In this document: positions 1 through 15,200 of the stretch, in pieces | Layout: each line of letters opens with the position of its first letter | Numbering within the stretch: position 1 is the first letter of the stretch | Assembly (NCBI GenBank): GCA_948470475.1 | Contig: OX419337.1 | Location: 25,140,791 to 25,204,790, forward strand | DNA from: Galaxea fascicularis | Lineage: Eukaryota; Cnidaria; Anthozoa; Scleractinia; Euphylliidae | Direction of reading: 5' to 3' | Length of the DNA stretch: 64,000 nucleotides | Made by a program: the position numbers and the translations under genes | Notes under the pieces: generated by a model | Told to the model about the DNA's origin: nothing | Seen by the model: the letters and a program-made list of their open reading frames with translations, nothing else | The model's database searches: none

Positions 1-203
1 AAACCACACAACTTTTGAATGGCTCTGGATAAGAATATCCCCTGGTACTTCGGTCATTTTTGACTTGCTCAAAAGAAACAGAACTTTGGCACATGGACCT
101 TTCTGTTTGCTGAATCAATGCAATCATTGGCTAAATAACATACCACTGATAGGTACAACTCACAGTATAACCAGCAAAATCTGCAAGACAGAGCAGTACC
201 AAC

Positions 204-3200
204 CTTTTCATTAATCCAGCTGTCCACAATGTAGGCATCCCTGTTGAGTTGATGGAGTGAGAGTGCATCCAGAAGTTTGTGGCGGCGATTGGCTGCTTGT
301 AACCGCAAGTTATTGTAGCGGGTGTCCACACTGCAATGAAGCAAAAATTACATCAATGACAAACAGAAATTAACTGCACCAGTGACAAATGACCATCTCA
401 AATGTCTTCATCACATTTGTTCACATTCAATGTATTTTTCTAGACTTACTTTCTGCATCTGTCAACCACCTCAGGTGAGGTTTTGTCCTCATCGCCAAGT
501 TCATCAACTTGGTCATGAAGGCCTTTGATCACTGAAGCATAGTTCTCAATGTCCTCCTCAACGATCTGTTTCAGAAAGCAAATAAATGGAGTTTAACAAA
601 AATATTAATATCAATGAGATAACCACAAAACAGTCAAGATCTCCTGTGTCTGATATTTGTGTCCATACAAATGAAGCTACTAAGCAATACTTTCTTATGG
701 TGATGTTTGCTATGCTGTACAAGATCAATTATTAAACTTTTGAAAGTTGTCTCCGGTGATTAGATTTTCCTTAACATTATTCAATGTTGCTTTTCCTGGA
801 AAAATTTACAGAAAGTTATCATCTGTTTCACCTTATGCTTCTTCAACAGTGTCTCAGCACTGGCCTCATCATAACCCAGATCATCATTAGCCACGATTCT
901 CTCCATCATGTCCAACCATGACATAATGTCATTGTAGTCAGCAATAAACTGCTGCAGTTGGAGATTTTCTTGGATCTTCCTCTTGCGATAACCAGCAACG
1001 TCATGAAGACTTGTCCACTTGTTCTGGATGCTAGTCATGCGCGACTGAATGGTGTCTGAAGAGTAGTGTCCAGAATCCAAAAGATCTTGGCCACTTTTCA
1101 TCACTGCCTGTGTGTGGGTGTCCCGCTTTGCCATCTCACGCTCAACAGCCTGAAATCAATCAACAGAAATGTTAGACATATTGCTAATGTATCAAAGATA
1201 GCAATAGTTTCAATTTTGTGGACAATTAAAAAACTCTAGAATTTTTAATTCAGCTTCGCACTTTCCTCCAGAAACTTTTTTAGACCTTCTTTACCAACAC
1301 CCCTGCATTTGAGGTCTGTAGCTGTTACCACTCAACCATGCTGCATCTACATTTCTTAACATATAGAATTTAGTTTGAAAATGTTTTGATTTGTACCTCA
1401 GTTTTTAGCTAGTAAATACAAAATATTTGTCACTAACCTCATGCTTGTTCAACAAAATCATGGCGCTGTTCAGATCATGTCCATAATCTGTAGATTGAAG
1501 TGAGTAAGCTTTCTCTGACACCCACATCTCTTCTTCCTCAGCATCACGATAGAATGTCTGCAGTTTGTGAGATTCATCTAATCTGGCGCGCCTTGCTGCA
1601 GCAAGCTGAAGAAGCTCATTGTATGCCCCCTCCAACTCAGCCTGATGGTCTCTGATTTGGTTCTCATCTGGTTGGTAACCTGTGCAAAGGCAAAGCAATA
1701 ACATCTTTATAAACTAAGTCCTGTTCTTTACATTCTACTCTTTAGCCAAAGGGTACAGCTTCGTGTGGAATGAGGAGTCTGAATAAAATCTTTCAGCATG
1801 ACTATTCACAGCAAAACTGCTAAGGCATGTGGAATGAGGAGTCTGAATGAAATCTTTTAGCATGACTGTTCATAGCAAAACTACCAAGCCATATTTTCTA
1901 ACAGAAGTAACATTATGAAAATTGTTATCTAAACTGGAGGATGGATTTTTTTCAGAAGGTCACAACAAAGCATACCATCTTCTTCATTATCCATGTGTAA
2001 GAAGACTTCAGCTTGCTCATTTACAGACTTGACACGGTCTGCTTGTGCGGCAATGTCTGCTTCCACCAGGCTGTGCTTCTGTAACAGATCTTCCACACCA
2101 AGCAAGTGCTTTCCATAGTCTTCAGACAGAAGGCTCATCTGGATTCAGAAATTACAACATAAATCAGGTGTTTCATTAACTGAAGAAATAGGAGGATATA
2201 GGACTCTAAATAGGCAGGTGCCCCTAAGATTTCTTTGGCTTGCTCTTTTCAAGACCTAAACAGCAAAGGCAGATATTGTGTTCTGATTATATGGGTGCTG
2301 GTACCCAGGTCCCAGCTTCTAATAACAACCCTGCATCAATGCATAGAAAAACACCCAGAGTATTGGGAGGATAGGGCAAACAGTAACTTCAAAAGCAATA
2401 ATCAAAGACTACAGTACCGCTCAAAAGTAAGTTACCACCCTCTCGCGAGACGAGAATCTCGTCTCTAGAGACGAGGGTCTCGTCTCGCGAGGGCTTAAAA
2501 AAACTGTAAGTGCCCCTGCTTGAATTTCGCGCGAGACTTATAGCCTATCGTATTGCGAACTTGCGAGTACGCAGACAATTTCGCGCGCTCGAACGAAGCG
2601 TTTGCCGAACTGTTTGCTTATCACGTTAATTTGAGATTTGACTCTCAAACTTTTCAAATCTACTTGGCTCAAAAATCGTATCCAAGAATATGCCGCAAAG
2701 CTTTCTCTTTAAATGGAATTCACGTCGTTCATGCGTCTAAGGAAAAGTGCTTAAACTTGTACGATGAAAGTTTCCCGATCGATCGCATCGTCCTCTTTTG
2801 CCAATATATAAAGCGAAAGTTGTGGATATTGAAGTTATTAAATTCACTTTTACCGGTCATTTAGAAAGGTTTGTAGACCTAGAAGAAATCAGTGATCAAA
2901 ATATTTAATAATTTTCATGTTTGAAAGCAAACTCATACAAACCGTTCTCGGCTTTTGTGTCATTCGCATTTTTCAATGTCGACGAAATCACCGATCGAAG
3001 GGCGTTAAAGACTCTCTGCTTCTTAGCGTGTTCAGTAACACAACTAATCTTTAATGGATTACAGTGGGCTTCTTTTACTGGGTAAACACTTGTTTAGGAC
3101 ACTCTTTCAAATCTAGATTATGTTTAAAAGCATCATTTGTTTCCACAATTTCTATCAATCGACTGAACTGAATTGGATTGCTGCCGCGTACAGTTACATG

Positions 3201-6200
3201 TAGTTGCCCTATTTCCGGACACTTTTTCCAAAGCTGTAATAATATCTTACCTCAAGAGAGCACAAACGAGCTGAAATTTAGCCACAAAGTAGCTTCCACT
3301 GCTGGTAAGACAACATGCACGCAGTCTTATTAAATTTCAATGATCTTTATTTCCAAAACACTTTTCTCGGCTATATTGTTCACGGCGGCGCTGTTACAGT
3401 TTGCTTTCGTTCGATGTCCGCCGGGAATTACGCACACCTCAGCAAAAACGCATTTTTAAAAACCCTTTGGTAGTTTTTCTCGGAGATACAAAACTGCTAA
3501 CAGAAAATACTTATATGCTGAAAAATCTAGACGTTTTATCAAGCGTGTAGTTAGTCACGTTTTCGATTTGTTATGTAATCAAAGTCGCAAACAAAAAATT
3601 TGCAAGGTGATTTTATCACTGGTTGATGTATCGATTACGAGTACTTACATTCAAAACTTTTCGTCTGTAATGGCAACATCTAAGTTCGAGTTTAAGTTTC
3701 TTCATTAGTAATGAGAACAATGAATTCCAGTTCAATGGATTCGCACAGGCACGAAATGCAACTTCGATGCACCGACGAATAACTGAGTAATCGGAGAAAG
3801 ATTGAAACTTTACCAAGCGCTTTCCATAACGGATCAGCTTCTTCAATTCTGGCGATAGTACCGATCTTGCAAAGAAAGTTTCGTTTCAATTCGCTCGCAC
3901 GTATGTAACATGGAAATTCAACACGCTAAGAGCCTAAAACTACATGTGTTTCACCGACCGGTGCGACGCAACGTTACACAATACTTCGTGAAGGTCTTGA
4001 CATTCGTTTCTTCAGACACGTAACTTCTTTTCATAATTCCACTCCCATTAAAGTTCTTCGTATGTAATGATAATGTTGAATATAGCGAAGCAAGCTTCAA
4101 TTCAAAACCTCTTCATGCTGTATTAGCGAGAACTACATTTGTCGCCACAAATGCGTTGCGAGAAATTAATCGTTTCCTCGCAAGCCAATTACTTGTAATT
4201 TATGCCATAATATACGCTTCACTGGCTCTCGCGAGACGAGACTCTCGTCTCTCGAGTCGAGACTCTCGTCTCGCGAGACGAGACTCTCATCTCGCGAGAC
4301 GAGACTTTCGTCTCGCGAGACGAGAGACGAGAGGTGGTAACTTACTTTTGAGCGGTACTGTACCTTGATTTCATCCATCCAATCAATGATGTTGATCATC
4401 TCCTGGAAGATACGCTGCAACTTCATGCTCTTCTCCAGTCGAGAACGTCGCCGCTTGAGCAACTCCAAAAGCTGTTCCCACAGCTGTAAAATCAGGTCTT
4501 TCCTACACAGAAGGAAAAACAAACATCAAAGAGGTCAAACAGTTCTTTCAAACCTCCTGTACCAATGAACCTGGTAATCAAGAAGCGGTGATGCACAGAA
4601 CCAGGGTCCATGCACATTTGAGTGTTTGTACATTGTTTTCTTAGCCTATTCTGTGAGTTGTCCAAGAGCTTCTTTGCCACTTAGTTATGGTATTACCATT
4701 TTCAGCAGTGCATCCATGTGATCACCACTTTGTAACTGCTTACTATCACTACATTTCCTAGTCTTTGGTATGCTAGGAGGTCAACTGGTTTTACTCACAG
4801 TTGTGAGTAATCAGACCTGATTGGCTGATTACAATAATCAGAAGACAAGTACAATGTCATGCCAGAAAGCTAAACAAACCTGGACTGGATTCTGTCAGAC
4901 TCATGATAATTCTCCTTCTCCAACTCGTCAGCAACTTGAACAATGGCTTTGATACGTTCTTCATAAGCCTAAAAAACACAGGCTAAAATTACTGACAATT
5001 AACTTCCAACCAGATGACTGAGTTATGGTGTTTCAAATAGCAAATATATACTTCAGTAGAAGAAAAGCAATACAAGGCAAGCAAGGCACCAAAACTAAAA
5101 TTTCTTTGTGGCCTAGTTAACTAAGAGCTAAGCTCAACAGGAATCACAGTTCATTCATTTCAAACAATATGAAATATACCATGATGTCAGTTTCAATGGC
5201 CTCGTGTTTCTTTGTTGCAGCTTCTACTGCAGCCAGGTCATGACCAAAGTTGTCTTGTGACACTAGACGCTGATTCTCATTCAACCATGTCTCCCGCATA
5301 GCAGCCTGTGAGTGTTAACAATCAAAGAAAGGAATTATTTTAATCTTTATATTCAAGTCAGCTACTGGGCAGTACTTTGGTGTGATGTTATCTGTTAGAC
5401 CCAATATTTGGATCAATGTCAGTCTCTGGGCAACTGCACACCGACCCCTCCCTCAACCCAACAAGTTATGATAAGTTAATAAGTTAGTGTTAATGTTGGG
5501 TTGGGGGAGGGGTGGGTGCACAGTTGTCCAGATACTGACATTAACCGTGCACCTACCCCTCTCTCAAATCAACAAGTTATAACAAGTTAATAAGTTAGTG
5601 TTAATGCTGGGTTGGGGGAGGGCTGGGTACACAGTTGACCAGACACTGACATCACATGTTCCCAATATTCAAGCCTGATTACAAGTGAAAGCTAACAGCA
5701 TAACAGGAAAACAGAGACAAGAACAGAGACAAGAACAATACAAAATTATCCTTACAACCATACCTTTCGATCAAACTTAGCAGCCAACATTTCTAGCCTC
5801 TCTTGCCTGTGGAACAAATGTTAATGCAACATCAACAATCGTGCTAAAATCCTTTTCAAATTTTACCCTTCAGTCAAGATAAGATAACAGCATGGGTGAA
5901 ATGGAATGGATAAATTTGATAATGATCTCACTATGTAGTTAGAACATATGACTCAACTGAAATCAGTTCAGGAAAGACAAGTTGCTAATAGCTCAAGTTA
6001 ACATACCTCATGAGCTCTTCTCTCAAAGCAAGTTCTCTTTCATGTTCAGCTCGTTCCAGTGATTCCCACGCCTGTGTAAGAAAAAAACTCCAAATTAGGA
6101 CAAACAAAAACCTGTTGAATCCTAAAGAACACAGACTGGATCTCACAAGATTATCGCTTGAAAGCGTGTGAATGAATGTGCAATATTTCAGGGAGCTTCC

Positions 6201-9200
6201 ACAATCAACACGTTTAAGCTGTCAGTAACCACATGTATCTGTTTGCTGCATAGTACTGTGATCAACTGCAGAAGGTGTTCTGTACAAACCTTGTTTATGT
6301 CACTCAGTGCTTTGTTTTCTGGTGGAACATACATCTTCTGATGATTGGCACGAAGCTTGCTTGTAAGAATAAACAGCTGGACTTCCAGGTTACCTTTTTC
6401 CACAAATCTAGCAAATAAAAAAGAAAGATGTTCAGAATATAATATTGTAGAGTCATCAATAATCCTGAACTGATTTAACAACACAAACATACATATCGGC
6501 CACAAATAGTATCTTGTGTATGGCACTGAAACCAGAACCCCTTTGTAATTGACTCTACTGAACCCTATGGTATACTCAGTAAGTGACTACAAGCTTTCTA
6601 CTCCACCCACACATTCCCACTGGATGGAAAGTTCTTCCACCATAGGACACCCAGCCTGAAGTAACTGGGGGTATTACTACTCCACCTGGATGGGATGATG
6701 CGACTATTGTAAGAGTGACTACTTTCCAATACTTCAAGGTGAAAGAGATTTGACTGGCAGAATGTTGGTCAGAAACTTGGGGATTTGAGACTGCTCTCAC
6801 TACAACAAAGTCTCTTTTGTGAAGACAAAAAGAAAATGATTGATTGCCCTCTGCACACATGTGTATAACTGGGTGCAGGCAACCCTAGGCAACCCTCTGT
6901 GAAAGAATAGCAAACAAAACCCCACATTAACTGTCCAACTGACTTGGTACACAAATCCGTCTCTCACCTGGGAGGCTTTTCTTGAGTTCTGTATTGATTG
7001 AACTCTAACATCTGTTGCTGCACCCCAACAAGAGTGTTGGCAAATGTTCTGTCTGAGAGCTTCAGAATGGTGATTTGAATCCACTCAAGGAGATCTGTTG
7101 CTAGCTTCTCATATTCTTCAATCAACTCAGAATTCTCTTTGATGCGTTCAATAACCTTGAAAAGAGAAAACAGGATGACTTTTTACCACTTTGGGATCTT
7201 CATGATAGCAAAAAATCCTTTTGTGAACCCTCACTGAAAAGCAGCAAATCGTACTGTATATACCTCTTACTGAGTATGAGGTCCGTACTGTAAGTTACGG
7301 ACCGAGTTTTTTCCCATTCACTTATGGCCCAAGCGCGAAGTGCGTGGGCCATAAATCAACAGGAAAAAAACAAGGATCCGTAATTCACAGTATGGACAGG
7401 GGAAACGTGGTTAGTAAGATATTTATTATATCTTTCAGGTTGATCAGATGCACGGAAAAAGAAACTTTTGAATTTAGCGGGCCATACAGAAGAGTATGGC
7501 TCACAAAAATGACCAATCACAGCGCGCGTACTAACTGAGAGATATAATGTATGGTATGTCAGCATTTTACCTTGCCAATTCTGCTGCCACTGACTTCAAC
7601 TGTCTTCATCTTCGCAAAGTAATGGTAGTAAGCTGCCACATATGTGATAACCGACTTTTCATCAGGGAAGTCCACGTTGACATCTAGAAGACAATAACAA
7701 AACTATGTCACTTCTCAATTATTTGGACTCACTTTAAAAGGATTCTTCCAGAACCAAGGGTCTTGATCTCTGATAAAATACCACCAGAGGCACACTATCT
7801 AAGGCAACATCTCCTGAGAAAAACCCTTCATCATGGAAGTAAACAATAAATGCAGGGCTCAAAATTGCGACTCAAAGATTTAGCAATCTGGAGAAAGGAC
7901 GAAAAAGTTAATTTCAAGGGCTAAAATGGTGGGAAATCTTTCACCTTCTGCATCTAACAGCTGAGGGATTTCAAGCTGTGTTTCTGCAACTTCAAACGCA
8001 AGGTTTAAGTTCTTCTCTGGCTCACTCTTGGACAGTTTGTCATACTCAATCAGATCAGGCCTTAAAAAAACAAGTTAAAAGAACAATAAATGTCTCCTCA
8101 GATTCTGGGGAAATTTGTTCCTACATTAATTTGCAATCATTAGCTCTCACCTGTGTCTGTGAATTAGTGCATTGAAAGCCAATCCATCTCGCCAGCTTGT
8201 AGTGAAGTTAGAGACTGTGACATTACGATATCTACAAATAAAGATATAACTGTTTTGAGCAAAAGAAGGCAAGCAAAACTTCAGCAAGACAGGGATGTAT
8301 AACCCAAATCTACCACATGGTTAACAACACACACAGAGTTGTAGCTAAGTGATCGCCTCCTACTTAAAAAATAGGTCCACAATGCGTACAAGTGTGGCTT
8401 ACTAGACCACGTGACAGGTGCTTGACTCTCGAGGACAACTAAATAAATCTGATTGTGCCATAATGCGGCTACACGCTTTGTGTAAGCCACACAAGAATCT
8501 GTTGAGAACCCTAGGGGTGATATGGTTAACATAATTCCCACCTCAGATTTTAAGGGCTTTATAATGAGTCGCTTCAGTGTTGGTCAGGTTTTAGGAATTC
8601 ATTCTTAGGGCTTTTAACTCAAAATCATGCATAACATTTATTGCTAAAAAAATATTGACTTACCCAACAGTCTTCGACTGACACCACAGCAACAATGCAT
8701 CTTTAGCAGATCTCTTTTCCTTGGTTTCCCCTTCAATGGTAATATCTGAAATCTAATAATGACAAGTTGTGTCAATTGTCTGCTCAAGGTTCAGCCCACT
8801 CAATAAAAGCTCTGGAAGACTTTAAGTACCTGGAATCGAAGGATTATTGTCCAGATCAGACCAAGTGTGATCTTGTTGTTTCCATCTACAATATCATGAG
8901 CACCAATATTTTCCAAGTGGACCTAAAAGAGACAATAAGAATAAAATGTATTAAGACATTAAAATATTCAATCCTTTGTGATAATTTGCATTACTCTTAT
9001 GTTCTGTATGTTCGACGAAGTAATGATATAGAAAGCCACAAGATCAAAATTTTAATTCTCATTTGTTGCTCTACACATTTCCTGTAGAAGCAAGTTGATC
9101 TTGTATGATAATATCCTTAATTCTCATGACCAACATTTGATAATGTTTTGATACTATAAGGAGAAATTGGATGCTGATCACTTTTGGGGTTTAAAGAGCA

Positions 9201-12200
9201 AGACATAATAAACTGTTGGTATTGAATCTTTTAAACCAACCAGTGGTTTATTCATACAAAGACAATGTAGTTAGTTTGAGTATTCTTACAAAACATTTCC
9301 ACTGTAATGATAGGGAAGACTTATGAGGATAACCTAAAGATGCATCATGTGTAAGAATTATTACAATCAATTAATTAATCACAATCAGTGCATACCTTCT
9401 GTTGTTTCAAGAAAATCAAGGATTTGTCAACATTCTCAAGCATGTGAATTCTCATCCTTCCCTTGGACGGCTTTGGCTGACAAAACAAACAAAAAGGTAA
9501 GTCTTTCTAGAGCGGAAAAACCAGTTTATGTGCAGGTAACCATTCCAGAGATTCTATTTATTACAGGTGGGAAATCTTCATGCAACTCCCTTGAAGATAT
9601 ATAGATAGATACCGAGCTCAGGTGATCAACAACTAATTGATAAGAACAGTTGATTAACCCTTGAAGAGACTATAATTCAAACTGTACCTCTATAACAGAG
9701 ATGGGTATAAAGTTTTATTGCAAAACAATTAACTGTTTGTGCAAGTCAGCAAAAATGTTGGACTAGAGACAAGCTTCATACCAGTTTTTCACCAGACAGG
9801 ATCTCCAGGAGTAAAATGAGCTTTTTGCCATCCTTTAGGTCATGATAGAGGTCATTAATCCTGGCACCAACACGCTGAAGATGTGAGTTAATCCATTTTG
9901 TGAAGGTTTTCCTTTGAACTTTTTCTCTTTCATCTGCAAAAAATGATAAAATATTTATCTTTGTATTTATCCTATAACTAACCAACAAAGTTGTGTTTCA
10001 ACAGAGGCTTACTGGAATAAACTAGACAGCTTAAAATTTGTTCAGTTTGACTTTAATTTTGGCATCTAAGTTTCTCATTAGTCCTTAAAGTTCTGAGTTG
10101 TTTCACCAAACAATTTAACCCATGTTCTCCATCTTACCTTTGCGCCTCTACTAAAAGGAATCATCGGCAAAACAAGATGAAAAACCTCAGACAAGACAGA
10201 TCTTTAAAGAAATCTATGTCCATTTATAGATCAATGTTGTAAATACAACTACTAAAAAATTATTACTCATAAAATGAACAAGTTTTAGCAAAATAATGCA
10301 AGTAACAGATTCAGTCTTCAACATACTTCAATCATGAAATTAATACTAATTAATACAAATGAACAGTAAAGCAATATATTTTCTTTCACAAATCATGAAA
10401 TTTACAATCGGATGAAAATCACGCCAACCTAATTAGGGGAACAAAATATAAACAACGGGAAAAGCTCATCAAGCCTACAAAATAATTCATCTTAACAATA
10501 AATAAATTTAACATCAACGTCAACATAGAAAGACCTTACTTCGATACGTGTATAATAAAGCAAAATTCCAGAATTAAATGAATTTCACCTCGGTTACATA
10601 TGCGTACTAAATATAATCTCGCAATACAACAGGCCGCATCTTGATTTATTTTAAGTCTATAATCATTCAGCCAATTATATAGGGAATAAGGAAATAGAAC
10701 AACTCTTTATCAAGAGAAAATGCCTGTACGCAAGCAAATGATAAATAAAAATCGAGAGCGGAAATAGTTAAAATTGTATTCAAGCTCACTTGCTTGTCAC
10801 AACTACAAGAATCACGCAATCCTTTCAACCACACCTCCAAACAATGTTGGAAGAAAAAATCTCCCTCTTGAACCTAAGTATCTATTTCAACCGGTTTTAT
10901 TTTTCGTCTGGGTTGTAAAATTGTCACAACAATATAACTTTTAGGAAACCGAACAGGATAAAGCTTTGTGAGACCAAATTAATTTACATGGTCACAAAGC
11001 AAGTATGCACAAGAATCGCGGGCGTGTTTTTGCTCATCACAGCACATTTCACGTCGATTTTTGTTTATTTTAAAAATCATTTACGTTAAGATGTTTCTTT
11101 CGGAATTAGCTTTGAAGATAATATGACCCTAGTCATCGATAAAGCTGAATACGAACTAAACGACTTAATATTATCTTCATTTCTTGCATAAAATATTTGA
11201 TCGTTTTACGGTCAGCGATAAATTATTTACATCTACTGCATTTTATTTCTTTAATAAAAGATGCCTGCCGTAGTTACACACATGCTCATCATGAGCATAA
11301 GGCCGTGAAAGCATTTCATGAATTTCAGCATTTTCCCTTGATCATTTGACATAGAATGTAACAAAAACAATCACGAACCTGCCAGTACTTTGATTCGAGA
11401 TCTTTCGAATAATCGAGCTGAGCTTTGTTGTTCCATCCACTGATCCTCCTCTGAAGCGCGGTAGTCTGCCGACACCTCCCCCATTGTTCCCATAGACTGA
11501 ATAAAAGCCTGCAAACATAAGAGATGAAGAGTCAGTATGTTTCCCCCATAGTTCAGAACAAGACAATCAAAACGAATCGATATTATCCTTGCAAGTTGAC
11601 TGAGGGCATGTACATATCTATGCAGTAATACAGCGTCTTTCACAAGATAAAAAGCACGTTGTCGAAGCACAACAACAACGAAATTTCAAGCAATTGAAAT
11701 CGATTAAGTTTGGAGCTTCTTTTTGGGTGCTCATCAACGCTGTATTACCTAAGTACACGCAATTTTGTGACAAATTTCAGCACTTGCGATTCCAATTGAA
11801 CTGACCTAAACCAGACACGAAGTCGCACGGGTTCTCGAGCCCTTTGCCCAGATCCTGCCTCACTTGCGATCGTTTTCGAAGAAATGAGCTTCGTTTTCAA
11901 ACCAAAACGGCGTTTTTACATGGCACATGAAATTTTAACTCAAAACAACGAGCGAAAAGTAGGTGAAGTGGCAAAACTATTGTCAACGCTGACTGGCAAC
12001 GCTTTCCACGCGAAACCGTCTTCCCCTCCCCGCCCTGCACGAACCGAAACAAACCAATGAGAAAACGTGTAATAAAAGCATTAGCCAATCGATGGGCTTT
12101 TCATAGTCAACGAGTCACAAGCTCTCGTGCCTACACTTCGGCCCGGGAAATGTATGCTTTTATGGAAGAGAAAACCATTTCTTAATGGAAAACAACAATT

Positions 12201-15200
12201 TTAAACCATTACAGGTGAGTCGGATGGGTTTTAAAATGTTTTTATCTAATAATCACCGAACTGAATAACTTGTTTCGTGCTCTAGCAGTTTTTAAAGCAC
12301 ATCATGGTGACCTTTTCACCCTTGTGGATAACCATATGCGTAGAAAGATCAGGAAAATTTTGTTCAATTTAAATTGTTTCGCTTCACTGTCCATGCAAAA
12401 GCATTACGATACAGGTTTTCAGTTAGAAACAGATTTGCAGTTAATGTTGGTTTTTTGCATTTGCATAAATGCAGTCCAATACAAGATGGTGGAGAAGATT
12501 TTGAATATGATCTCACAGTACACTGTAGCTAATTACAGGGTGTAATATATATGCATTTTGCAAGTAGAAGGCAAAACATTGCACTTGCATTAATGCAGTC
12601 CTAACTAATTACTCAGGGAATTCATCCCCCTTAGTGGTTAATTACAGGCAGAGATATCCATTTGAAGCAATTTTGTAAAAATCATAAGATTTAAAACCTA
12701 GCAAAGTCTCCATAGTTTGCCTCATGATTTTATGTGATCAATTTGCATCTGAAGAGTTTTAATTCAGATTGCTGAACACAAAACAAGACATGTGAGCTGA
12801 CATTAACATTATTGTCCTCTAAAAACAAAAATTTATCTCCAACTTGCAGCAAGTCCAGGTAACAATAATGTTCTTGAATATGGGGGCGTAATTCCATACC
12901 AAAGATCTCCTAAAGTGACATAGAAAATAGCCGGGAGCCAGGAAAAATACCCGGCTGTCAACCCAAAGGCTGAAAAACCTATGTGTAATAATGGTTCTTG
13001 TTAACCCATCTGTGAATTGATAATGTCAGTCTTAAAAATTTTATCTACATCCCTGTCCTAGCAGCAACTCTAGGAAAAACAATGAGGATGCTATACCAAA
13101 AAAATAAGACACTTGAGGGATCAATAAGCACATACTTCAGTATGTGGAAACAAAAGCCATCCTTATCTTACTCCCATGATTGCCATATTAATTTTCCATA
13201 CTGTCTCCCATACATTGTTTATAACATTAGTTCCAGGAATTTGGTGTTAAATCAAGCAATATCCCCTAGCTGACTTTTTCTTTATTCTTATCACCTACTG
13301 TATCTGCTTGGCAATGCAATGATATACTGCAAGGGAAAATCACTTAATGGAGACTTCTGGGAGTGAAGGGGTTAAGATGTTTACAAATATTTACCAACAG
13401 CTTCTCCTACAAAGCCAGGGTACCACAAAATTTTGCCACTTTTGTTACAGATTTGATGTAAAAGGGGCACCTATCTGTGGATTTAACAAGTAGCTAAAAG
13501 TAGTGATTTACAGGTTAAGATTTCTTTCTAATAGAATGTTAACTTTTGATTTCTTCTTGGTACTGCAAGCAGAAAAGCAGAAAGATAATTCTAATTGTTT
13601 CATTTTAGCTTCTCAGAAAGTCAAAGTAAACACATTTGTTTAAATGTTAACAGGAAGTGAGACAAATTTGTCTTCCCTCTAAAGAGTTGGTACCTTCAAG
13701 AAACCATTTCCTTTGTACTTTGAAAATCTTGAGGAACACAAAATTGATTACTCCACACAAACTTGCTTTAGTTACAGCTTTTGTGAACTCAATACCACAA
13801 CAGTCATGGTGATATTGTCACAAATTTTTTACATATTTCAGATACAGGCTGGTGATAAACTTTGGCATGTCATGCTTAGGAAAAGAGGTTTTGCTGAGCT
13901 GGGCCAAACATGGAAGAGAATGCTAGTTGTGATTGCATAAGCAGGCAAACATGCAACTCTGATTAACATCTGCAATAATATTCCAATAATTATTGTTAAT
14001 GTATACATGAATCTTAGGCACTTTGATATTAAAACCTTCTTAAATCAAAATTACAGTGAGATGCTAAATAAAAGTTGCAAAGGCGTTGTTATTTGGAAAA
14101 ATAAATCAAACAGTTTTAACAATATTTTTGTTACTCATCTCTCATTTTCCTTTTATACCTGCATACTTGAAAGGTTTGTAAAATTTATCAGTTGTTGCCA
14201 ATGCTAGTCAAAACATTTCAGTAATCCATCATTAGTCGTGGAACAGTTTTAGCTTCACCCTGGAGAATCCGGAAAGGAGCATCAGAAAGAAAGAAATCTA
14301 ACTGACACTGAAGTGCTTTTTGCAACATTTCTATCACAGAAGCAAAAGATTTTGCGGCGATAGTCCAAAACTGTTTTGAAAATTCTGTTCCCTCGAAAGT
14401 CATTACAGATTGGAACCGCGTTGACGGTTTCGAATTCCGCCTCGTTGCAATTTAATTGTTTTCAAAGCGTGCTGCAAATGCAAGTGAACCTGGAACCCAA
14501 CTAAATGCAACTCACGATCATGCATGGCTTCGATTTGGGAATTCCCGATTTGGTGTAGCGAGCGTCTTTCTGTATATTAAGCCACGGGGAGTGAATACAA
14601 TACAAATTATATTGCAGAATGGAACTCGTAAGTAGCGAAATAGGACAAAATATACCGAAACGTTTGATTTTTGTGTCGGCTTCCACAGAACGCACTCGCG
14701 TAGTCAATTTCAGTAATTAAACAGAGAAATATGCAAGCGCGTGTGTTTTCAATGAATTGGGCGGATGGGAAGCGAAGGGATAAATATGCATCGGTGGTGT
14801 TTGTATTGATATAAATAAAAGTTTTGGCCCTAACTTCTGAGATTGCGCCGAAATATATGACTAGAATGGAAGCCGTATTGAGCGAGGTCGGTCATACTGA
14901 GCCCAGTTCAAGTACATAGTTTGCGAAGAGGGAATTCGCGAAGAGGAGTGCACTCAAGCAAAAAGCTACTGAATAATTTTAAAGCGATATACCGATAAAC
15001 TACGCTCAAAGCGAATCTCATTTTACACAATAAGATTCTCCAAATACCAACATGTAGTTGGGAATTATCGATTTCCCTTCGAGCTTTTTAGCCTTTTGAG
15101 ATCTTGTTTAATTGCGTTCTATGTCGAAAGTCCGATCCATTGCCTCGTGATGGCATGACCAACCTAGACAGTTAATGTTGGGTTTAAAAAAGAAAGACTG

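Noticed and set aside
2553..2864. 103-codon frame inside the TA-flanked element as its transposase
   Set aside because: It is too short, with no DDE-type acidic motifs or helix-turn-helix that I can recognise.
4156..4368. Arg/Ser repeat protein (ARRDSRL repeats)
   Set aside because: It is an artefact of the 21-bp palindromic array at the transposon end.
14218..14403. Minus-strand 48-codon ATG stretch with a GTGAAG donor, as an alternative spectrin first exon
   Set aside because: Its phase (1) does not match the spectrin frame of the next exon, and nothing else supports it.
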